Positions 52,829 to 62,023 of a stretch of DNA of 64,000 bases are shown here, one piece after another (position 1 is the stretch's first letter; every line of letters begins with the position of its first letter). Position numbers and translations under genes: made by a program. This stretch comes from Neobacillus paridis (GTDB taxonomy: Bacteria > Bacillota > Bacilli > Bacillales > Cytobacillaceae). Location: NCBI RefSeq assembly GCF_016765675.1, contig NZ_JAESWB010000247.1:112678-176677 (forward strand), written 5' to 3'. The notes under the pieces are model-generated. The model was given only the letters and a program-made list of their open reading frames with translations. It ran no database searches and was not told the origin of the DNA.

Positions 52829-53704
52829 TTATGACCAGAATTTCCACCACTTTTTTTCCTTGGCTGCAGCAACATCCCTGAAATTTGCCAACATTTGTAG
52901 AAAGGCTGCTTCCCTTTGTCTTATTTCATGGAGGTATTGCTGCCTCTCTTCAGCAAAGAATTCCCGGTCAAGGGAAATAGCTTCTGTTATATTGGCTAAT
53001 TCATCATTTGTATCATTGATGAAATGGGAAATAGCATTTGTCGAATCTGTCAATTGCTTTGTAAGAGTAAAAATGTCATCGGATGTTTCGATCGCACTGC
53101 TTTTGATGTTATGAGCAAGATATTGGAGCTTGTCGGCAGTTAGATCAGCATTCTTTTCAACTGCCTTAGAAAGATGTTCAATCTCAGCTTGAGTTTTGGC
53201 GGATGATTTGTAAATCGCATCCGAAATCGACTTTACGGTTGTCAGCGTTCCTTTTGAGATTTCCTTTCTGACCTCTTCAATAACGTCTTTACGGACAGCA
53301 TGACGAATTTCCTCTTTTACTTCATGAATAAAATGATTCTTGTAAGTATCGATCGCCTCAAAAAAGAGATGGGCCTGTTCATTTACTTCTTTATTAACGG
53401 GTGAAGCGGAGATTGGTTCATCAATCACTTCTAAAGAAGTTCCGACTTTTACAGACTCATCTACGCTTTCTTCTTGAACTGACTTTCTCTGCAACTGAAG
53501 CCGTATCGTTTCTTTGCTCAATTTTTGGTCGTACAATTTCTTGGCGTTAATGAGCAGATCAATTTCTGTATCTGTATAAATTCGTGCACCTTGCTTTGTG
53601 CGGGGAATCTCTATGACTTCCTTCAACTCTTTCTCCCATTTCCGAATAATCCCTGGAGCAATATTTATTTTTTTAGCCACTTCCTTCAAAGTATAGGTCT
53701 TCAT
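52829..53704 (-). CDS. MerR-HTH long coiled-coil protein (RacA-like/DUF3967-like)
   Basis: A 291-aa protein with an N-terminal MerR HTH (YTLKEVAKKINIAPGIIRKW), a linker, a long coiled coil (about 110-270, with regularly spaced hydrophobics), and a C-terminal amphipathic, Trp-rich tail KEKKWWKFWS. The tail looks membrane-seeking. The layout parallels RacA and the DUF3967 proteins of Bacillus: a DNA-binding head, a spacer rod and a membrane/pole tail. A DNA-to-membrane tether is inferred. It precedes racA by 99 nt on the same strand. ATG 53704 follows AAAGGGATGG. Confidence 0.65.
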   Translation of the reverse strand: MKTYTLKEVAKKINIAPGIIRKWEKELKEVIEIPRTKQGARIYTDTEIDLLINAKKLYDQKLSKETIRLQLQRKSVQEESVDESVKVGTSLEVIDEPISASPVNKEVNEQAHLFFEAIDTYKNHFIHEVKEEIRHAVRKDVIEEVRKEISKGTLTTVKSISDAIYKSSAKTQAEIEHLSKAVEKNADLTADKLQYLAHNIKSSAIETSDDIFTLTKQLTDSTNAISHFINDTNDELANITEAISLDREFFAEERQQYLHEIRQREAAFLQMLANFRDVAAAKEKKWWKFWS

Positions 53705-53707
53705 CAA

Positions 53708-54083
53708 AATCCATCCCTTTCTATATCTATCTAGGAAATATTTTGTCTATGACTATGTAATTCACCAATCGGTATATGATTTTCCTGCTGCTTGACAAAA
53801 GCTCTCAAAACAAGACTTGAAGTATGAAATCACAACAATATTTTGCAAATTTACTGCCTGTTACAAAATATTTGAAAAATATGCTTGAGTATTGTAGAAA
53901 AGAGGTTTATGAATTGTGGCAAAATATAATGATTATCTGGCGACAAATTAATTATTACGTCCAAACAATTATCTGGGTGCCTATATGTTTTGATCAGTAA
54001 CAAATTTTGAAATCCTTTTTTACCTCCAAATAGGTTGTTGCATATATTGGTAAGCAGGATCAGAAAGATGGAGGTGGAAAAAG
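53708..54083. other. Intergenic region between divergent genes
   Basis: A 376-bp AT-rich gap with promoters expected on both sides. It has a loose dyad ACAATATTTT...AAAATATTTG near 53838-53873. No gene or known RNA motif is supported. Confidence 0.4.
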
Positions 54084-55589
54084 ATGATTACGGCAAATCT
54101 TGGCAGTAAAACCTATCGGATTCCAACTAACCTTGAGCAATATTTTCACACGTTTCGTTCGCAAACAATTGGGATGGATCAGGAATTTGCTTCCCCTTAT
54201 GGAAAAAAGAAAATCATTTATGCGGACTGGACAGCAAGCGGGCGTCTTTACCGCCCTATTGAGGAGCGTATTTCCGATGTGTTTGGACCGTATATGGCGA
54301 ATACACATACGGAATCAAATATAACCAGTTTAATGATGACGGGAGTCTATAAGCATTCAAAGGAAATGATTAAAGAACATGTTAATGCTGATCCCTATGA
54401 CGTGGTCATTCTTGATGGTTTTGGGATGACCTCCGTTATTAACAAATTTCAACGAATCTTGGGAATCAAAGTGCCGGAAGGCTTGAAAGCCAGGATTGCG
54501 CTTCCTGTAGATGAAAGACCAATTGTTTTTCTGACACATATGGAGCACCATTCCAACCAAACATCTTGGCTGGAAACGCTGGCTGATGTGGAAATAATAA
54601 AAGCTGATGAAAATGGCGATGTGGATATCGGTCACTTAAAACAGTTATTACTTCGTTATCATAATCGAAAAATGAAAATTGGTTCCTTTACGGCTTGTTC
54701 CAATGTAACCGGCATTCAAACTCCGTATCACAAGCTGGCGAAAATCATGCATCAGCATGGCGGACTTTGCTTTATCGATTTTGCTGCCTCAGCACCATAT
54801 ATCAAAATGAATATGCATCCGCAAGACCCAATGGAAAAACTCGATGCGATTTTTTTCTCGCCGCATAAGTTTTTAGGGGGACCGGGAACAAGCGGGGTAT
54901 TAGTGTTCGATTCCAGATTATACGTGAATAAGGTTCCAGATCATCCCGGAGGGGGAACGGTCGCATGGACAAATCCATGGGGAGAGCATCAATATTATGA
55001 GGATATTGAACTTCGTGAGGACGGCGGCACTCCAGGAATTCTGCAGGCGATCCGTACCGCCCTTTGTCTAAAGCTAAAGGAGCAGATGGGGATTGACAAT
55101 ATCCTAGCAAGGGAGAAGGAGCAGTTAGCGCTTTTATTACCAATGCTGGCAGAAATTCCGGGACTCCGCATCCTAGAAGGACAGGTAAAAAGCAGGCTGG
55201 GGATTGTTTCCTTTACGATTGAAAATATCCATTATAATCTGATTGTCCGGCTGCTTAATGACCGCTATGGTATTCAAGTCAGGGGCGGTTGCTCATGCGC
55301 CGGAACATATGGCCATTATTTATTTAACATTGACAAGAATATGTCTAAACAAATTACTGATAAAATCAACCAAGGCGACCTGTCAACAAAACCGGGCTGG
55401 GTCCGTTATTCTCTTCATCCAATTATGACAAATGAAGAGATTTTAGTGTTTACCCGGGCAGTGAAAGAAATTGCTCTTAATATCGATGAATGGAAAAAGG
55501 ATTATAAATATGATCCTGCCAGTAATGATTATTTTTATATTCATTTTAAAAGAGAAGATTTAACTCCATTATTTAGGATGGAGTCCTAG
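54084..55589 (+). CDS. Aminotransferase class V / cysteine desulfurase-like PLP enzyme
   Basis: A 501-aa PLP enzyme. The Schiff-base Lys lies in FFSPHKFLGGPGTSGVLVF, the PLP-phosphate and Asp/His positions in HMEHHSNQTSW and CFIDFAASAPYIK, and a possible catalytic Cys loop is RGGCSCAGTYGHYLF. It resembles the SufS/NifS superfamily but has a long N-terminal extension (about 35 residues) and a long C-terminal tail. No scaffold gene (sufU, iscU) is adjacent, so Fe-S or thio-cofactor roles are not shown; a Cys or selenocysteine lyase activity is possible. GGAGGTGG precedes the ATG; monocistronic. Confidence 0.82.
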   Translation: MITANLGSKTYRIPTNLEQYFHTFRSQTIGMDQEFASPYGKKKIIYADWTASGRLYRPIEERISDVFGPYMANTHTESNITSLMMTGVYKHSKEMIKEHVNADPYDVVILDGFGMTSVINKFQRILGIKVPEGLKARIALPVDERPIVFLTHMEHHSNQTSWLETLADVEIIKADENGDVDIGHLKQLLLRYHNRKMKIGSFTACSNVTGIQTPYHKLAKIMHQHGGLCFIDFAASAPYIKMNMHPQDPMEKLDAIFFSPHKFLGGPGTSGVLVFDSRLYVNKVPDHPGGGTVAWTNPWGEHQYYEDIELREDGGTPGILQAIRTALCLKLKEQMGIDNILAREKEQLALLLPMLAEIPGLRILEGQVKSRLGIVSFTIENIHYNLIVRLLNDRYGIQVRGGCSCAGTYGHYLFNIDKNMSKQITDKINQGDLSTKPGWVRYSLHPIMTNEEILVFTRAVKEIALNIDEWKKDYKYDPASNDYFYIHFKREDLTPLFRMES

Positions 55590-55719
55590 CGAATACCATA
55601 GGGTGGGGTGCCTTGTTGAGGGAAGGTAAAGTATCCAGTGTTAAGCCTGCCCTTTGTCAAAAGTTAAGTCAACCTTCGGCATAAAAGGGCATATTCTAAT
55701 GAAAAAGGTGTGACCCTTT

Positions 55720-56208
55720 ATGATTCATGTCGTTAAACCTGGAGAAACACTTTCTTCCATCTCCGCTGATTATCGGGTTAGTCTTAACAGTCTACATGCT
55801 GCCAATCCGGGAATTGGCCATCTTCACGTCGGTCAACGAATTCGGATACCTGGACTCCCGGAGCCAAGTACGATTCCCTATACGATTCAAGTTTCAGTAA
55901 ACAAAAGAAGATTATCCCTTTTCCATAATGGAAGACTAATGCGAATTTTTCCGATTGCTGTCGGAAAGATGCTGACAAGAACACCTCCGGGAGAATTTGT
56001 CATCGTCAATCGACAAATAAACCCTGGTGGACCGTATGGGGTCATGTGGCTTACACTATCCAAACATGGCTATGGCATTCATGGGACAAACGATCCCGGT
56101 TCAATTGGAAAAGCAGTATCCCATGGCTGCATCCGCATGTATAACCGGGATGTCCTACAACTAGCCGAAATCGTACCCAATGGTACACAAGTGATCATAA
56201 AGCCGTGA
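55720..56208 (+). CDS. ykuD: L,D-transpeptidase with LysM domain
   Basis: A 162-aa protein. The N-terminal LysM domain (residues 2-45; [20 protein letters not shown]) binds peptidoglycan. The YkuD catalytic domain (about 55-162) has the [20 protein letters not shown] motif with nucleophilic Cys. It cross-links peptide stems (meso-DAP to meso-DAP), probably in the forming spore, as B. subtilis YkuD (164 aa) is made late in sporulation. No signal peptide, as in that homologue. AAAGGTGTG precedes the ATG. Confidence 0.93.
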   Translation: MIHVVKPGETLSSISADYRVSLNSLHAANPGIGHLHVGQRIRIPGLPEPSTIPYTIQVSVNKRRLSLFHNGRLMRIFPIAVGKMLTRTPPGEFVIVNRQINPGGPYGVMWLTLSKHGYGIHGTNDPGSIGKAVSHGCIRMYNRDVLQLAEIVPNGTQVIIKP

Positions 56209-56218
56209 AACAGTAAAA

Positions 56219-56249
56219 GGGAAGACAAATCTGTTAAATCTGTCTTCCC
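56219..56249 (-). terminator. Terminator of the yceI-like gene
   Basis: GGGAAGACA/TGTCTTCCC perfect stem, 13-nt loop, CCCTTTTAC on the minus strand. Also positioned to end ykuD. Confidence 0.75.
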
Positions 56250-56256
56250 TGGCTTA

Positions 56257-56790
56257 CTATTCGGCTTTCGCAGCCTGAATTTGCAAGTTGATTTTAACTT
56301 TATCACCGACAAGAACGCCGCCGGTTTCAAGCGCCGCATTCCATACAAGACCGTAGTCTGAACGGTTGATCGAACCTTCTGCACTGAAACCAACCTTTTC
56401 ATTTCCCCATGGGTCTTTTCCTGACCCTTCAAAGGTAACCGTAAATGTTTCTTGTTTCGTTACGCCGCGAAGGGTTAAGTCACCCGTTACGTTATATTCA
56501 CCTTCGTCAGTTTTCACGATATTTGTTGCCTTAAATGTCATCGTTGGATGATTTTCAACATCGAAGAAATCGGCAGAAACCAAGTGTGCGTCACGCTCTT
56601 TATTACGTGTATCAACACTGGCGGTTTCCACTGTGAATTCAATTTCTGCGGTAGTTAAATCGGTTGGATCTGCCACAATTTCAGCAGAAAAATTTTGAAA
56701 TGTTCCTTTCACGTTGGCAATCATCATGTGACGAACTGAAAAATCGACGCTGCTGTGAGCAGAATCAAGAGTCCATTTTTGTTTTGTCAT
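56257..56790 (-). CDS. YceI-family protein
   Basis: A 177-aa lipocalin-like beta-barrel protein that binds isoprenoid chains (polyprenyl lipids or quinone-type molecules) in characterised members. The family motifs are clear: WTLDSAHSSVDFSVRHMMIA, DTRNKERDAHLVSADFFDVE, NVTGDLTLRGVTKQETFTV and NRSDYGLVWNAALETGGVLV. No signal peptide, so probably cytosolic. ATG 56790 follows GGAGGAGAAGG; the 33 extra upstream codons lack a ribosome site. Monocistronic. Confidence 0.9.
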   Translation of the reverse strand: MTKQKWTLDSAHSSVDFSVRHMMIANVKGTFQNFSAEIVADPTDLTTAEIEFTVETASVDTRNKERDAHLVSADFFDVENHPTMTFKATNIVKTDEGEYNVTGDLTLRGVTKQETFTVTFEGSGKDPWGNEKVGFSAEGSINRSDYGLVWNAALETGGVLVGDKVKINLQIQAAKAE

Positions 56791-57000
56791 TTTCCTTCTC
56801 CTCCTAAAAATTACTTTGAAATTATTTATCTTGAATTTAAAATAACTTAATTCAAAATAAATTATAAAAAGGAATTTTATAAATGTCAATTATTTTTCAC
56901 TTTTTTTTAATACGGGTGTTTATTTTTTCTGGAATGTAGGGATATGAACTTCATTTTAAAAGGGATGGGGAATGGAAGAGAAGAAAAAACGTATAATAAA

Positions 57001-57026
57001 AACGCCTAAGTGGCGTTACTTTTTTT
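57001..57026 (+). terminator. Orphan rho-independent terminator
   Basis: AACGCC/GGCGTT stem with a 5-nt loop and T7, in a gap where no plus-strand gene ends (the neighbour at 56790 reads away). It could end a small RNA or a 14-codon ORF (ATG about 56967). Confidence 0.55.
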
Positions 57027-57083
57027 ACAACCAAATCCTTGAAAATGAAAAAGAAGCATGTTAAAATGACATTTGGTACAAAC

Positions 57084-57129
57084 GATAATGTTATTATTGA
57101 ATATATAAATACCCAATAATAACATTATC
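57084..57129 (+). repeat. 16-bp perfect inverted repeat in the helD leader
   Basis: GATAATGTTATTATTG (57084-57099), 14-nt loop, CAATAATAACATTATC (57114-57129), followed by ATATTTTTTCG. It may be an operator dyad or an AT-rich attenuator; it lies 57 bp before the helD start. The rest of 56791-57186 holds no gene. Confidence 0.85.
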
Positions 57130-57186
57130 ATATTTTTTCGAGGATGTCAACAGAATGAATGAATAATTTATTATGGGAGTGGTGGC

Positions 57187-59517
57187 ATGAGTGAATGGCA
57201 AAGCAAGGACTGGCAAATGGAGCAAAAAAGAGTCCATTCAGTAGTAAGTGAAATAGACAATAAGATAAATCGACTTAAAAAGAATACCGGCAGTGTAACT
57301 TCAGATGTTCTTGAGCTACGAAAAACCTTTTGGGAGGATGTAACCGTCAATTTGGATGAACCGGATGATATGATTGAAACGGCTGCCAGCATTAAACAGC
57401 AGGCAGAACTTCTCTCAGAACGTGAACGGACCCACAGACAATTGGACCAACAGCTCAAAACCCTTGTAAGATTAAGATATTCACCCTATTTCGGACGGAT
57501 TGATTTTTTGGAAGAGGGTGAAAAAGCAGTGGATACCGTTTACCTGGGGATTGCCTCATTAATGGATCAGCAGGATGAAAATTTTTTGATTTATGATTGG
57601 CGCGCTCCGATTTCGAGCCTCTATTATGATTATCCGCCAGGACCTGCCCAATATCAGACGCCTGCGGGTGTGATCCAGGGTGAAATGAAACTGAAGCGTC
57701 AATTTATCATTAGGGCTGCAGAAATCAAGGGAATGTTTGATACCGGTGTAACCATCGGTGATGAAATGCTTCAGGAGGTGCTTGGGGCTGGTGCCAGCAC
57801 TCAAATGAAAAGTATTGTTGCCACGATTCAACGGGAACAAAACGCAATCATCCGCAATGAAAAAAGTAAATATCTGATTGTGCAAGGAGTAGCCGGCAGC
57901 GGTAAAACTTCTGCGGCACTGCAGCGTGTGGCTTTTTTGTTGTATCGTTACCGCGGAACAATTAGTTCAGAAAATATCATGCTATTTTCACCCAATCCTC
58001 TGTTTAATAGTTATGTGGCTACTGTTCTTCCGGAGCTTGGTGAGGAAAATATGCAGCAAGCGACCTTTCAGGAATACTTGTATCAAAGGATTGGGAAGAA
58101 TTTTGCTGTTGAAGATCCATTTATGCAAATGGAATATTTATTAAAGCAAGAAGAAGATCCGGATTATTGGATAAGGCTTGAAGGGATTCGCTTTAAAGCA
58201 AGTCTTCAATTTAAAGATATAATAGACCAATATACCAGGAATTTATCAGCTGACGGACTAATTTTTCGCGATTTAACGTTTAGAGGGGAGACATTCATCT
58301 CGAGACGGGACATTCATCAATATTTCTATTCATTAGATCAAAGTATCAGCATTCCCAATCGGATCCAGCTTGTTAAAGAATGGCTATTGCGAGAACTTAA
58401 AAGTGCGATGAAACGGGAGCGGACCAGAAGCTGGGTTGAGGAAGAAATTCAATTTTTAGATAAAGAGGACTATATGGAAGCCTTTAAGCAGCTTCAGAAA
58501 AAGCAAAGGTTTTCTGAGGCGACATTTGATGATTTTGAGCGCGAACAAAGACTGCTTTCGGAAATGGTCGTGAAGCAAAGGTTCAAACCGTTATTTTCAA
58601 TGGTGAAGAATTTAAAATTCATTGATATGCCACAAATTTATCTGCAATTATTTAACGGGGATTATGGTGCTAACGAGCTTCCACCCAAATGGCCGCAGAT
58701 AAGCAGATTGACAGCCAAGCAAATAAACGATAGGGTAATGCCTTATGAGGATGCTGTGCCATATGCTTACTTGCAGGATTTAATTGAAGGTAGGAAGGCA
58801 AGTACCGCAATCCGTCATATTTTTATTGATGAAGCCCAGGATTATTCACCGTTTCAGTTTGCTTTTATTCACAGACTGTTCCCATATAGTAAAATGACAC
58901 TGCTTGGTGACTATAATCAAGCGATTTTTTCAGGAGTTACCGAGGCGGAAACGGTTATAAATGGATTTGCAACCGCTGAAGAGGATCTTGCAACCTTTTA
59001 TTTAACAAAAACGTACCGTTCCACCAAGGAGATTGTTGAATTTACCAAGGCATTAATCCCAGAAGGAGGTAAAATTGAACCCTTTAACCGTTCAGGTAAG
59101 AAGCCTGTGGTCACGTTGACTGACAGAATGCGATTACATGACAGTATCATTGAAAGAATAAACGAGTTGCAAGCTGAAGGCTATCAAACGATTGCAATTA
59201 TCTGCAGGACATCTGAAGAAAGTAAACAAGCTTTCAAGGCCTTGAGGAAAGAAGTCCAGCTTCATTTAATTGAAAAAGGGACGCTTACCTATGAGAAAGG
59301 AGTCAATGTTATTCCTTCTTATCTAGCCAAAGGAATTGAATTTGATGCTGTTATCCTCTATGATATTTCCCAATACAAGAGAGAAAGAGAACGGAAATTA
59401 TTTTATACCGTCTGTACCAGGGCCATGCACGAGCTGCATTTAATGGCTGCCTCAGGCATGAATGCACTAATGAACAACATACCGCAGGAAACCTATAGAA
59501 TTGAGAAAAAAATTTAG
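57187..59517 (+). CDS. helD: RNA polymerase recycling ATPase HelD
   Basis: A 776-aa SF1 helicase-like motor that pries stalled RNA polymerase off DNA. The N-terminal coiled-coil arm (about 1-90; LLSERERTHRQLDQQLKTLV) inserts into the secondary channel. Walker A is QGVAGSGKTSAALQR, Walker B IFIDEAQDYSPFQF, motif III LLGDYNQAIF, motif IV TKTYRSTKEIVEF and motif VI YTVCTRAMHELHL. Length equals B. subtilis HelD (774 aa). Monocistronic, with a perfect inverted repeat in its leader. Confidence 0.93.
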   Translation: MSEWQSKDWQMEQKRVHSVVSEIDNKINRLKKNTGSVTSDVLELRKTFWEDVTVNLDEPDDMIETAASIKQQAELLSERERTHRQLDQQLKTLVRLRYSPYFGRIDFLEEGEKAVDTVYLGIASLMDQQDENFLIYDWRAPISSLYYDYPPGPAQYQTPAGVIQGEMKLKRQFIIRAAEIKGMFDTGVTIGDEMLQEVLGAGASTQMKSIVATIQREQNAIIRNEKSKYLIVQGVAGSGKTSAALQRVAFLLYRYRGTISSENIMLFSPNPLFNSYVATVLPELGEENMQQATFQEYLYQRIGKNFAVEDPFMQMEYLLKQEEDPDYWIRLEGIRFKASLQFKDIIDQYTRNLSADGLIFRDLTFRGETFISRRDIHQYFYSLDQSISIPNRIQLVKEWLLRELKSAMKRERTRSWVEEEIQFLDKEDYMEAFKQLQKKQRFSEATFDDFEREQRLLSEMVVKQRFKPLFSMVKNLKFIDMPQIYLQLFNGDYGANELPPKWPQISRLTAKQINDRVMPYEDAVPYAYLQDLIEGRKASTAIRHIFIDEAQDYSPFQFAFIHRLFPYSKMTLLGDYNQAIFSGVTEAETVINGFATAEEDLATFYLTKTYRSTKEIVEFTKALIPEGGKIEPFNRSGKKPVVTLTDRMRLHDSIIERINELQAEGYQTIAIICRTSEESKQAFKALRKEVQLHLIEKGTLTYEKGVNVIPSYLAKGIEFDAVILYDISQYKRERERKLFYTVCTRAMHELHLMAASGMNALMNNIPQETYRIEKKI

Positions 59518-59525
59518 TATAAAAC

Positions 59526-59566
59526 AAGAAAGCTGTATGTTGGATATTGTGGCATACAGCTTTCTT
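59526..59566. terminator. Bidirectional terminator
   Basis: 14-bp stem AAGAAAGCTGTATG/CATACAGCTTTCTT, 13-nt loop, between helD and the convergent 44-aa gene. Confidence 0.85.
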
Positions 59567-59576
59567 TACCAATACT

Positions 59577-59711
59577 TTATTTTTTCCATTGTTTCTCCAC
59601 TTGTTCAAAAGCAAGTCGCATAATTTCCTCATCTGATGTGTTTCGGTCAGCAATAACATTAGTTAAATAACTTCTTCCTTCGAAAGTAATCGCTACTTCA
59701 ATTTGCATCAT
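59577..59711 (-). CDS. Small BA3454-like protein (44 aa)
   Basis: MMQIEVAITFEGRSYLTNVI followed by ADRNTSDEEIMRLAFEQVEK and QWKK: a beta-hairpin followed by a helix. The pattern VEVTFEG..Y.TNV....T.EEI..LA.EQV.KQW recalls the BA3454 family of small Bacillus stress proteins (from memory, tentative). AAAGGTGA precedes the ATG by 7 nt. Function unknown. Confidence 0.65.
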   Translation of the reverse strand: MMQIEVAITFEGRSYLTNVIADRNTSDEEIMRLAFEQVEKQWKK

Positions 59712-59957
59712 AATTTAATCACCTTTCTTTATGAAATTTAGTTTTATTAAATAAATAAATGAGAAAATATTCCAAAATATGTCCGTTCTATTTAGAAATT
59801 TACCGCTGAAAAGTTTTTGAAAACAGAGAGTATGAACCGATGTTTAAAGAAGTTTTAAAAAGAGGGTTTTTATATTGTAACAAAACAACATCCAAAATAG
59901 AAGAAAAATGCTTTAGGACAACGATAGGGAAAGAAAAAACTTCCAATTGGAAAGCCT

Positions 59958-60188
59958 TTAAACTTCAACAATCATAAATTCCTCGGCAAACAGCCGTACT
60001 TGATTTTTATCTATTTTATTCTTTTTTACCATCGATTCTGCCATAACTACATGGGCTGAAAGAGAATGATTTCGTTTTAAATCACGAATTGACAGATCGC
60101 CATTAAGTAATTGAATCGCTTGTTCTTTGATTTCTTGACTTCTCGCCGATTTGTAAAGAAAATAGGCTATACAAGTAACTTTATCCAC
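59958..60188 (-). CDS. Hypothetical protein (76 aa)
   Basis: GTG at 60188 follows AAGGAG by 8 nt and gives MDKVTCIAYFLYKSARSQEI; the ATG at 60218 lies before that site. The rest is helical and basic (KEQAIQLLNGDLSIRDLKRN, AESMVKKNKIDKNQVRLFAE). No membrane or signal segment. Family not recognised. Confidence 0.6.
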   Translation of the reverse strand: MDKVTCIAYFLYKSARSQEIKEQAIQLLNGDLSIRDLKRNHSLSAHVVMAESMVKKNKIDKNQVRLFAEEFMIVEV

Positions 60189-60466
60189 ATTACCACTCCT
60201 TTTGAATCTTTGAATCATGGATCCGATTATCCTTATAATTCGTTTTTAATCTACTAGTTTCCTGCTTTTTTCTGAAAATTTAATAAAAACACATAAATAT
60301 CCGGAATTCCTTTGGATATTGCTTATTTAATGCGACTTTTATATAATATTGGAGGAATAACAGGCAATTGGTAATGGCGATGATTACCTTTCGTTCCGTG
60401 GGGATGGGAGGTTTTTTGTTTACACTCGTCGTTGGAGTTGATACATAAGTTTAGGAGGAAACTCAG

Positions 60467-61858
60467 ATGAAACAGACCTTAGTGAAGGATTTGTACAGAA
60501 ACACTGAAAACTATATTGACCAACAGGTACGAATTTCAGGTTGGATCCGCACGATCCGCGATTCCAAGACTTTTGGATTTATCGAGATAAATGATGGTAG
60601 CTTTTTTAAAGGTGTTCAAATTGTTTTTGATGACAGCTTGGAAAATTACAAGGAAATTGCGAAGCTGCCGATCAGTTCATCGCTTAAGGTGGAAGGAGAT
60701 TTTATTTATACTCCGCAAGCTAAGCAGCCATTTGAAATTAAGGCAACCAATATTGAGATTGCAGGAACCTCAAATGTCGATTACCCGCTGCAAAAGAAAA
60801 GACATACGTTTGAGTATTTAAGAACGATTGCTCATCTAAGGCCAAGAACCAATACGTTTGCTGCTGTTTTTCGCGTCAGATCGCTTGCAGCTTATGCGAT
60901 TCATAGATTTTTTCAGGAAAATGGATTTGTTTATGTCCATTCGCCCATTATCACAGGCAGTGATACCGAGGGTGCGGGTGAAATGTTTAGAGTGACTACT
61001 CTGGATATGGATAACCTGCCGAAAAATGAACAGGGTCAAACGGATAATACCCAGGATTTCTTTGGCAAAGAGACCAATTTAACTGTCAGTGGACAACTTT
61101 CTGCAGAGGCTTTTGCTTTGGCATTCCGCAATGTCTATACATTTGGACCGACCTTTAGGGCGGAAAATTCCAATACAGCGAGACATGCTGCTGAATTCTG
61201 GATGATTGAGCCCGAAGTAGCGTTTGCGGAACTGCCTGACATTATGGACCTGGCTGAAGAGATGGTGAAATATGTCATCGGTTATGTGTTGGAGAATGCT
61301 CCGGAGGAAATGACCTTCTTTAACAGCTTTGTTGAAAAAGGGTTGTTGGATCGTCTGCAAAACGCTCACAACGCCCAATTTGCGCGGGTAACCTATACAG
61401 AAGCAATTGAACTGTTAAAACAATCAGGGGAAAATTTTGCTTATCCGGTCGAATGGGGCTTAGATCTGCAAACTGAACATGAGCGCTATTTATGTGAAAA
61501 AGTGTTTAAGAAACCGGTGTTTGTAACAGATTATCCAAAAGAAATTAAGGCATTTTATATGCGATTAAATGAAGATCATAAAACCGTTGCTGCAACAGAT
61601 TTGCTTGTTCCGGGAATTGGTGAATTAATTGGCGGCAGTCAGCGTGAAGAACGTGAAGATGTACTTGCCGCAAAAATTAAGGAACTTAACATGAATGAAG
61701 ACGATTATTGGTGGTATTTGGAATTAAGAAAGTATGGAGGCACAAAGCACTCGGGCTATGGCCTCGGCTTCGAACGGCTGATTATGTATTTAACAGGTAT
61801 GACCAATATCAGAGATGTCATCCCATTCCCAAGAACACCAGGTAATGCAGAATTTTAA
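60467..61858 (+). CDS. asnS: Asparaginyl-tRNA synthetase
   Basis: A 463-aa class IIb synthetase charging tRNA-Asn. The N-terminal OB-fold anticodon domain (about 1-110; [20 protein letters not shown]) is followed by the catalytic core with motif 2 [20 protein letters not shown] and motif 3 [16 protein letters not shown]. The insert [20 protein letters not shown] and total size fit the E. coli-type AsnRS (466 aa) better than the 430-aa B. subtilis form. No T-box was recognised in the 280-bp upstream region. GGAGGAAAC precedes the ATG; a terminator follows. Confidence 0.93.
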   Translation: MKQTLVKDLYRNTENYIDQQVRISGWIRTIRDSKTFGFIEINDGSFFKGVQIVFDDSLENYKEIAKLPISSSLKVEGDFIYTPQAKQPFEIKATNIEIAGTSNVDYPLQKKRHTFEYLRTIAHLRPRTNTFAAVFRVRSLAAYAIHRFFQENGFVYVHSPIITGSDTEGAGEMFRVTTLDMDNLPKNEQGQTDNTQDFFGKETNLTVSGQLSAEAFALAFRNVYTFGPTFRAENSNTARHAAEFWMIEPEVAFAELPDIMDLAEEMVKYVIGYVLENAPEEMTFFNSFVEKGLLDRLQNAHNAQFARVTYTEAIELLKQSGENFAYPVEWGLDLQTEHERYLCEKVFKKPVFVTDYPKEIKAFYMRLNEDHKTVAATDLLVPGIGELIGGSQREEREDVLAAKIKELNMNEDDYWWYLELRKYGGTKHSGYGLGFERLIMYLTGMTNIRDVIPFPRTPGNAEF

Positions 61859-61866
61859 CATTGAAA

Positions 61867-61896
61867 AAACAGACTCGTAGGGGGTCTGTTTTTTTC
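61867..61896 (+). terminator. Terminator of asnS
   Basis: AAACAGAC/GTCTGTTT stem with a 9-nt loop and a T8 run. Just downstream lie a further hairpin ACTCGCC/GGCGAGT (61913-61930) and the palindrome GTCCTTAAGGAC (61929-61940) of unknown meaning. Confidence 0.88.
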
Positions 61897-61988
61897 TTTT
61901 CTATAAATGAAAACTCGCCGACTGGCGAGTCCTTAAGGACGAAGATAGAGGCGCAGTTGAATTTATACTTTCTTTTATTAGCTAAAAA

Positions 61989-62015
61989 AACAACACGCAG
62001 TGGAAGCGTGTTGTT
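61989..62015 (-). terminator. Terminator of lysP
   Basis: AACAACACGC/GCGTGTTGTT stem, 7-nt loop, T-rich tail on the minus strand. Confidence 0.88.
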
Positions 62016-62023
62016 TTAAGATC

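Noticed and set aside
60219..60466. T-box riboswitch upstream of asnS
   Set aside because: No TGGNACCGCG-type T-box sequence was found in the 248-bp gap; only a GGTAAT/ATTACC mini-hairpin is seen.
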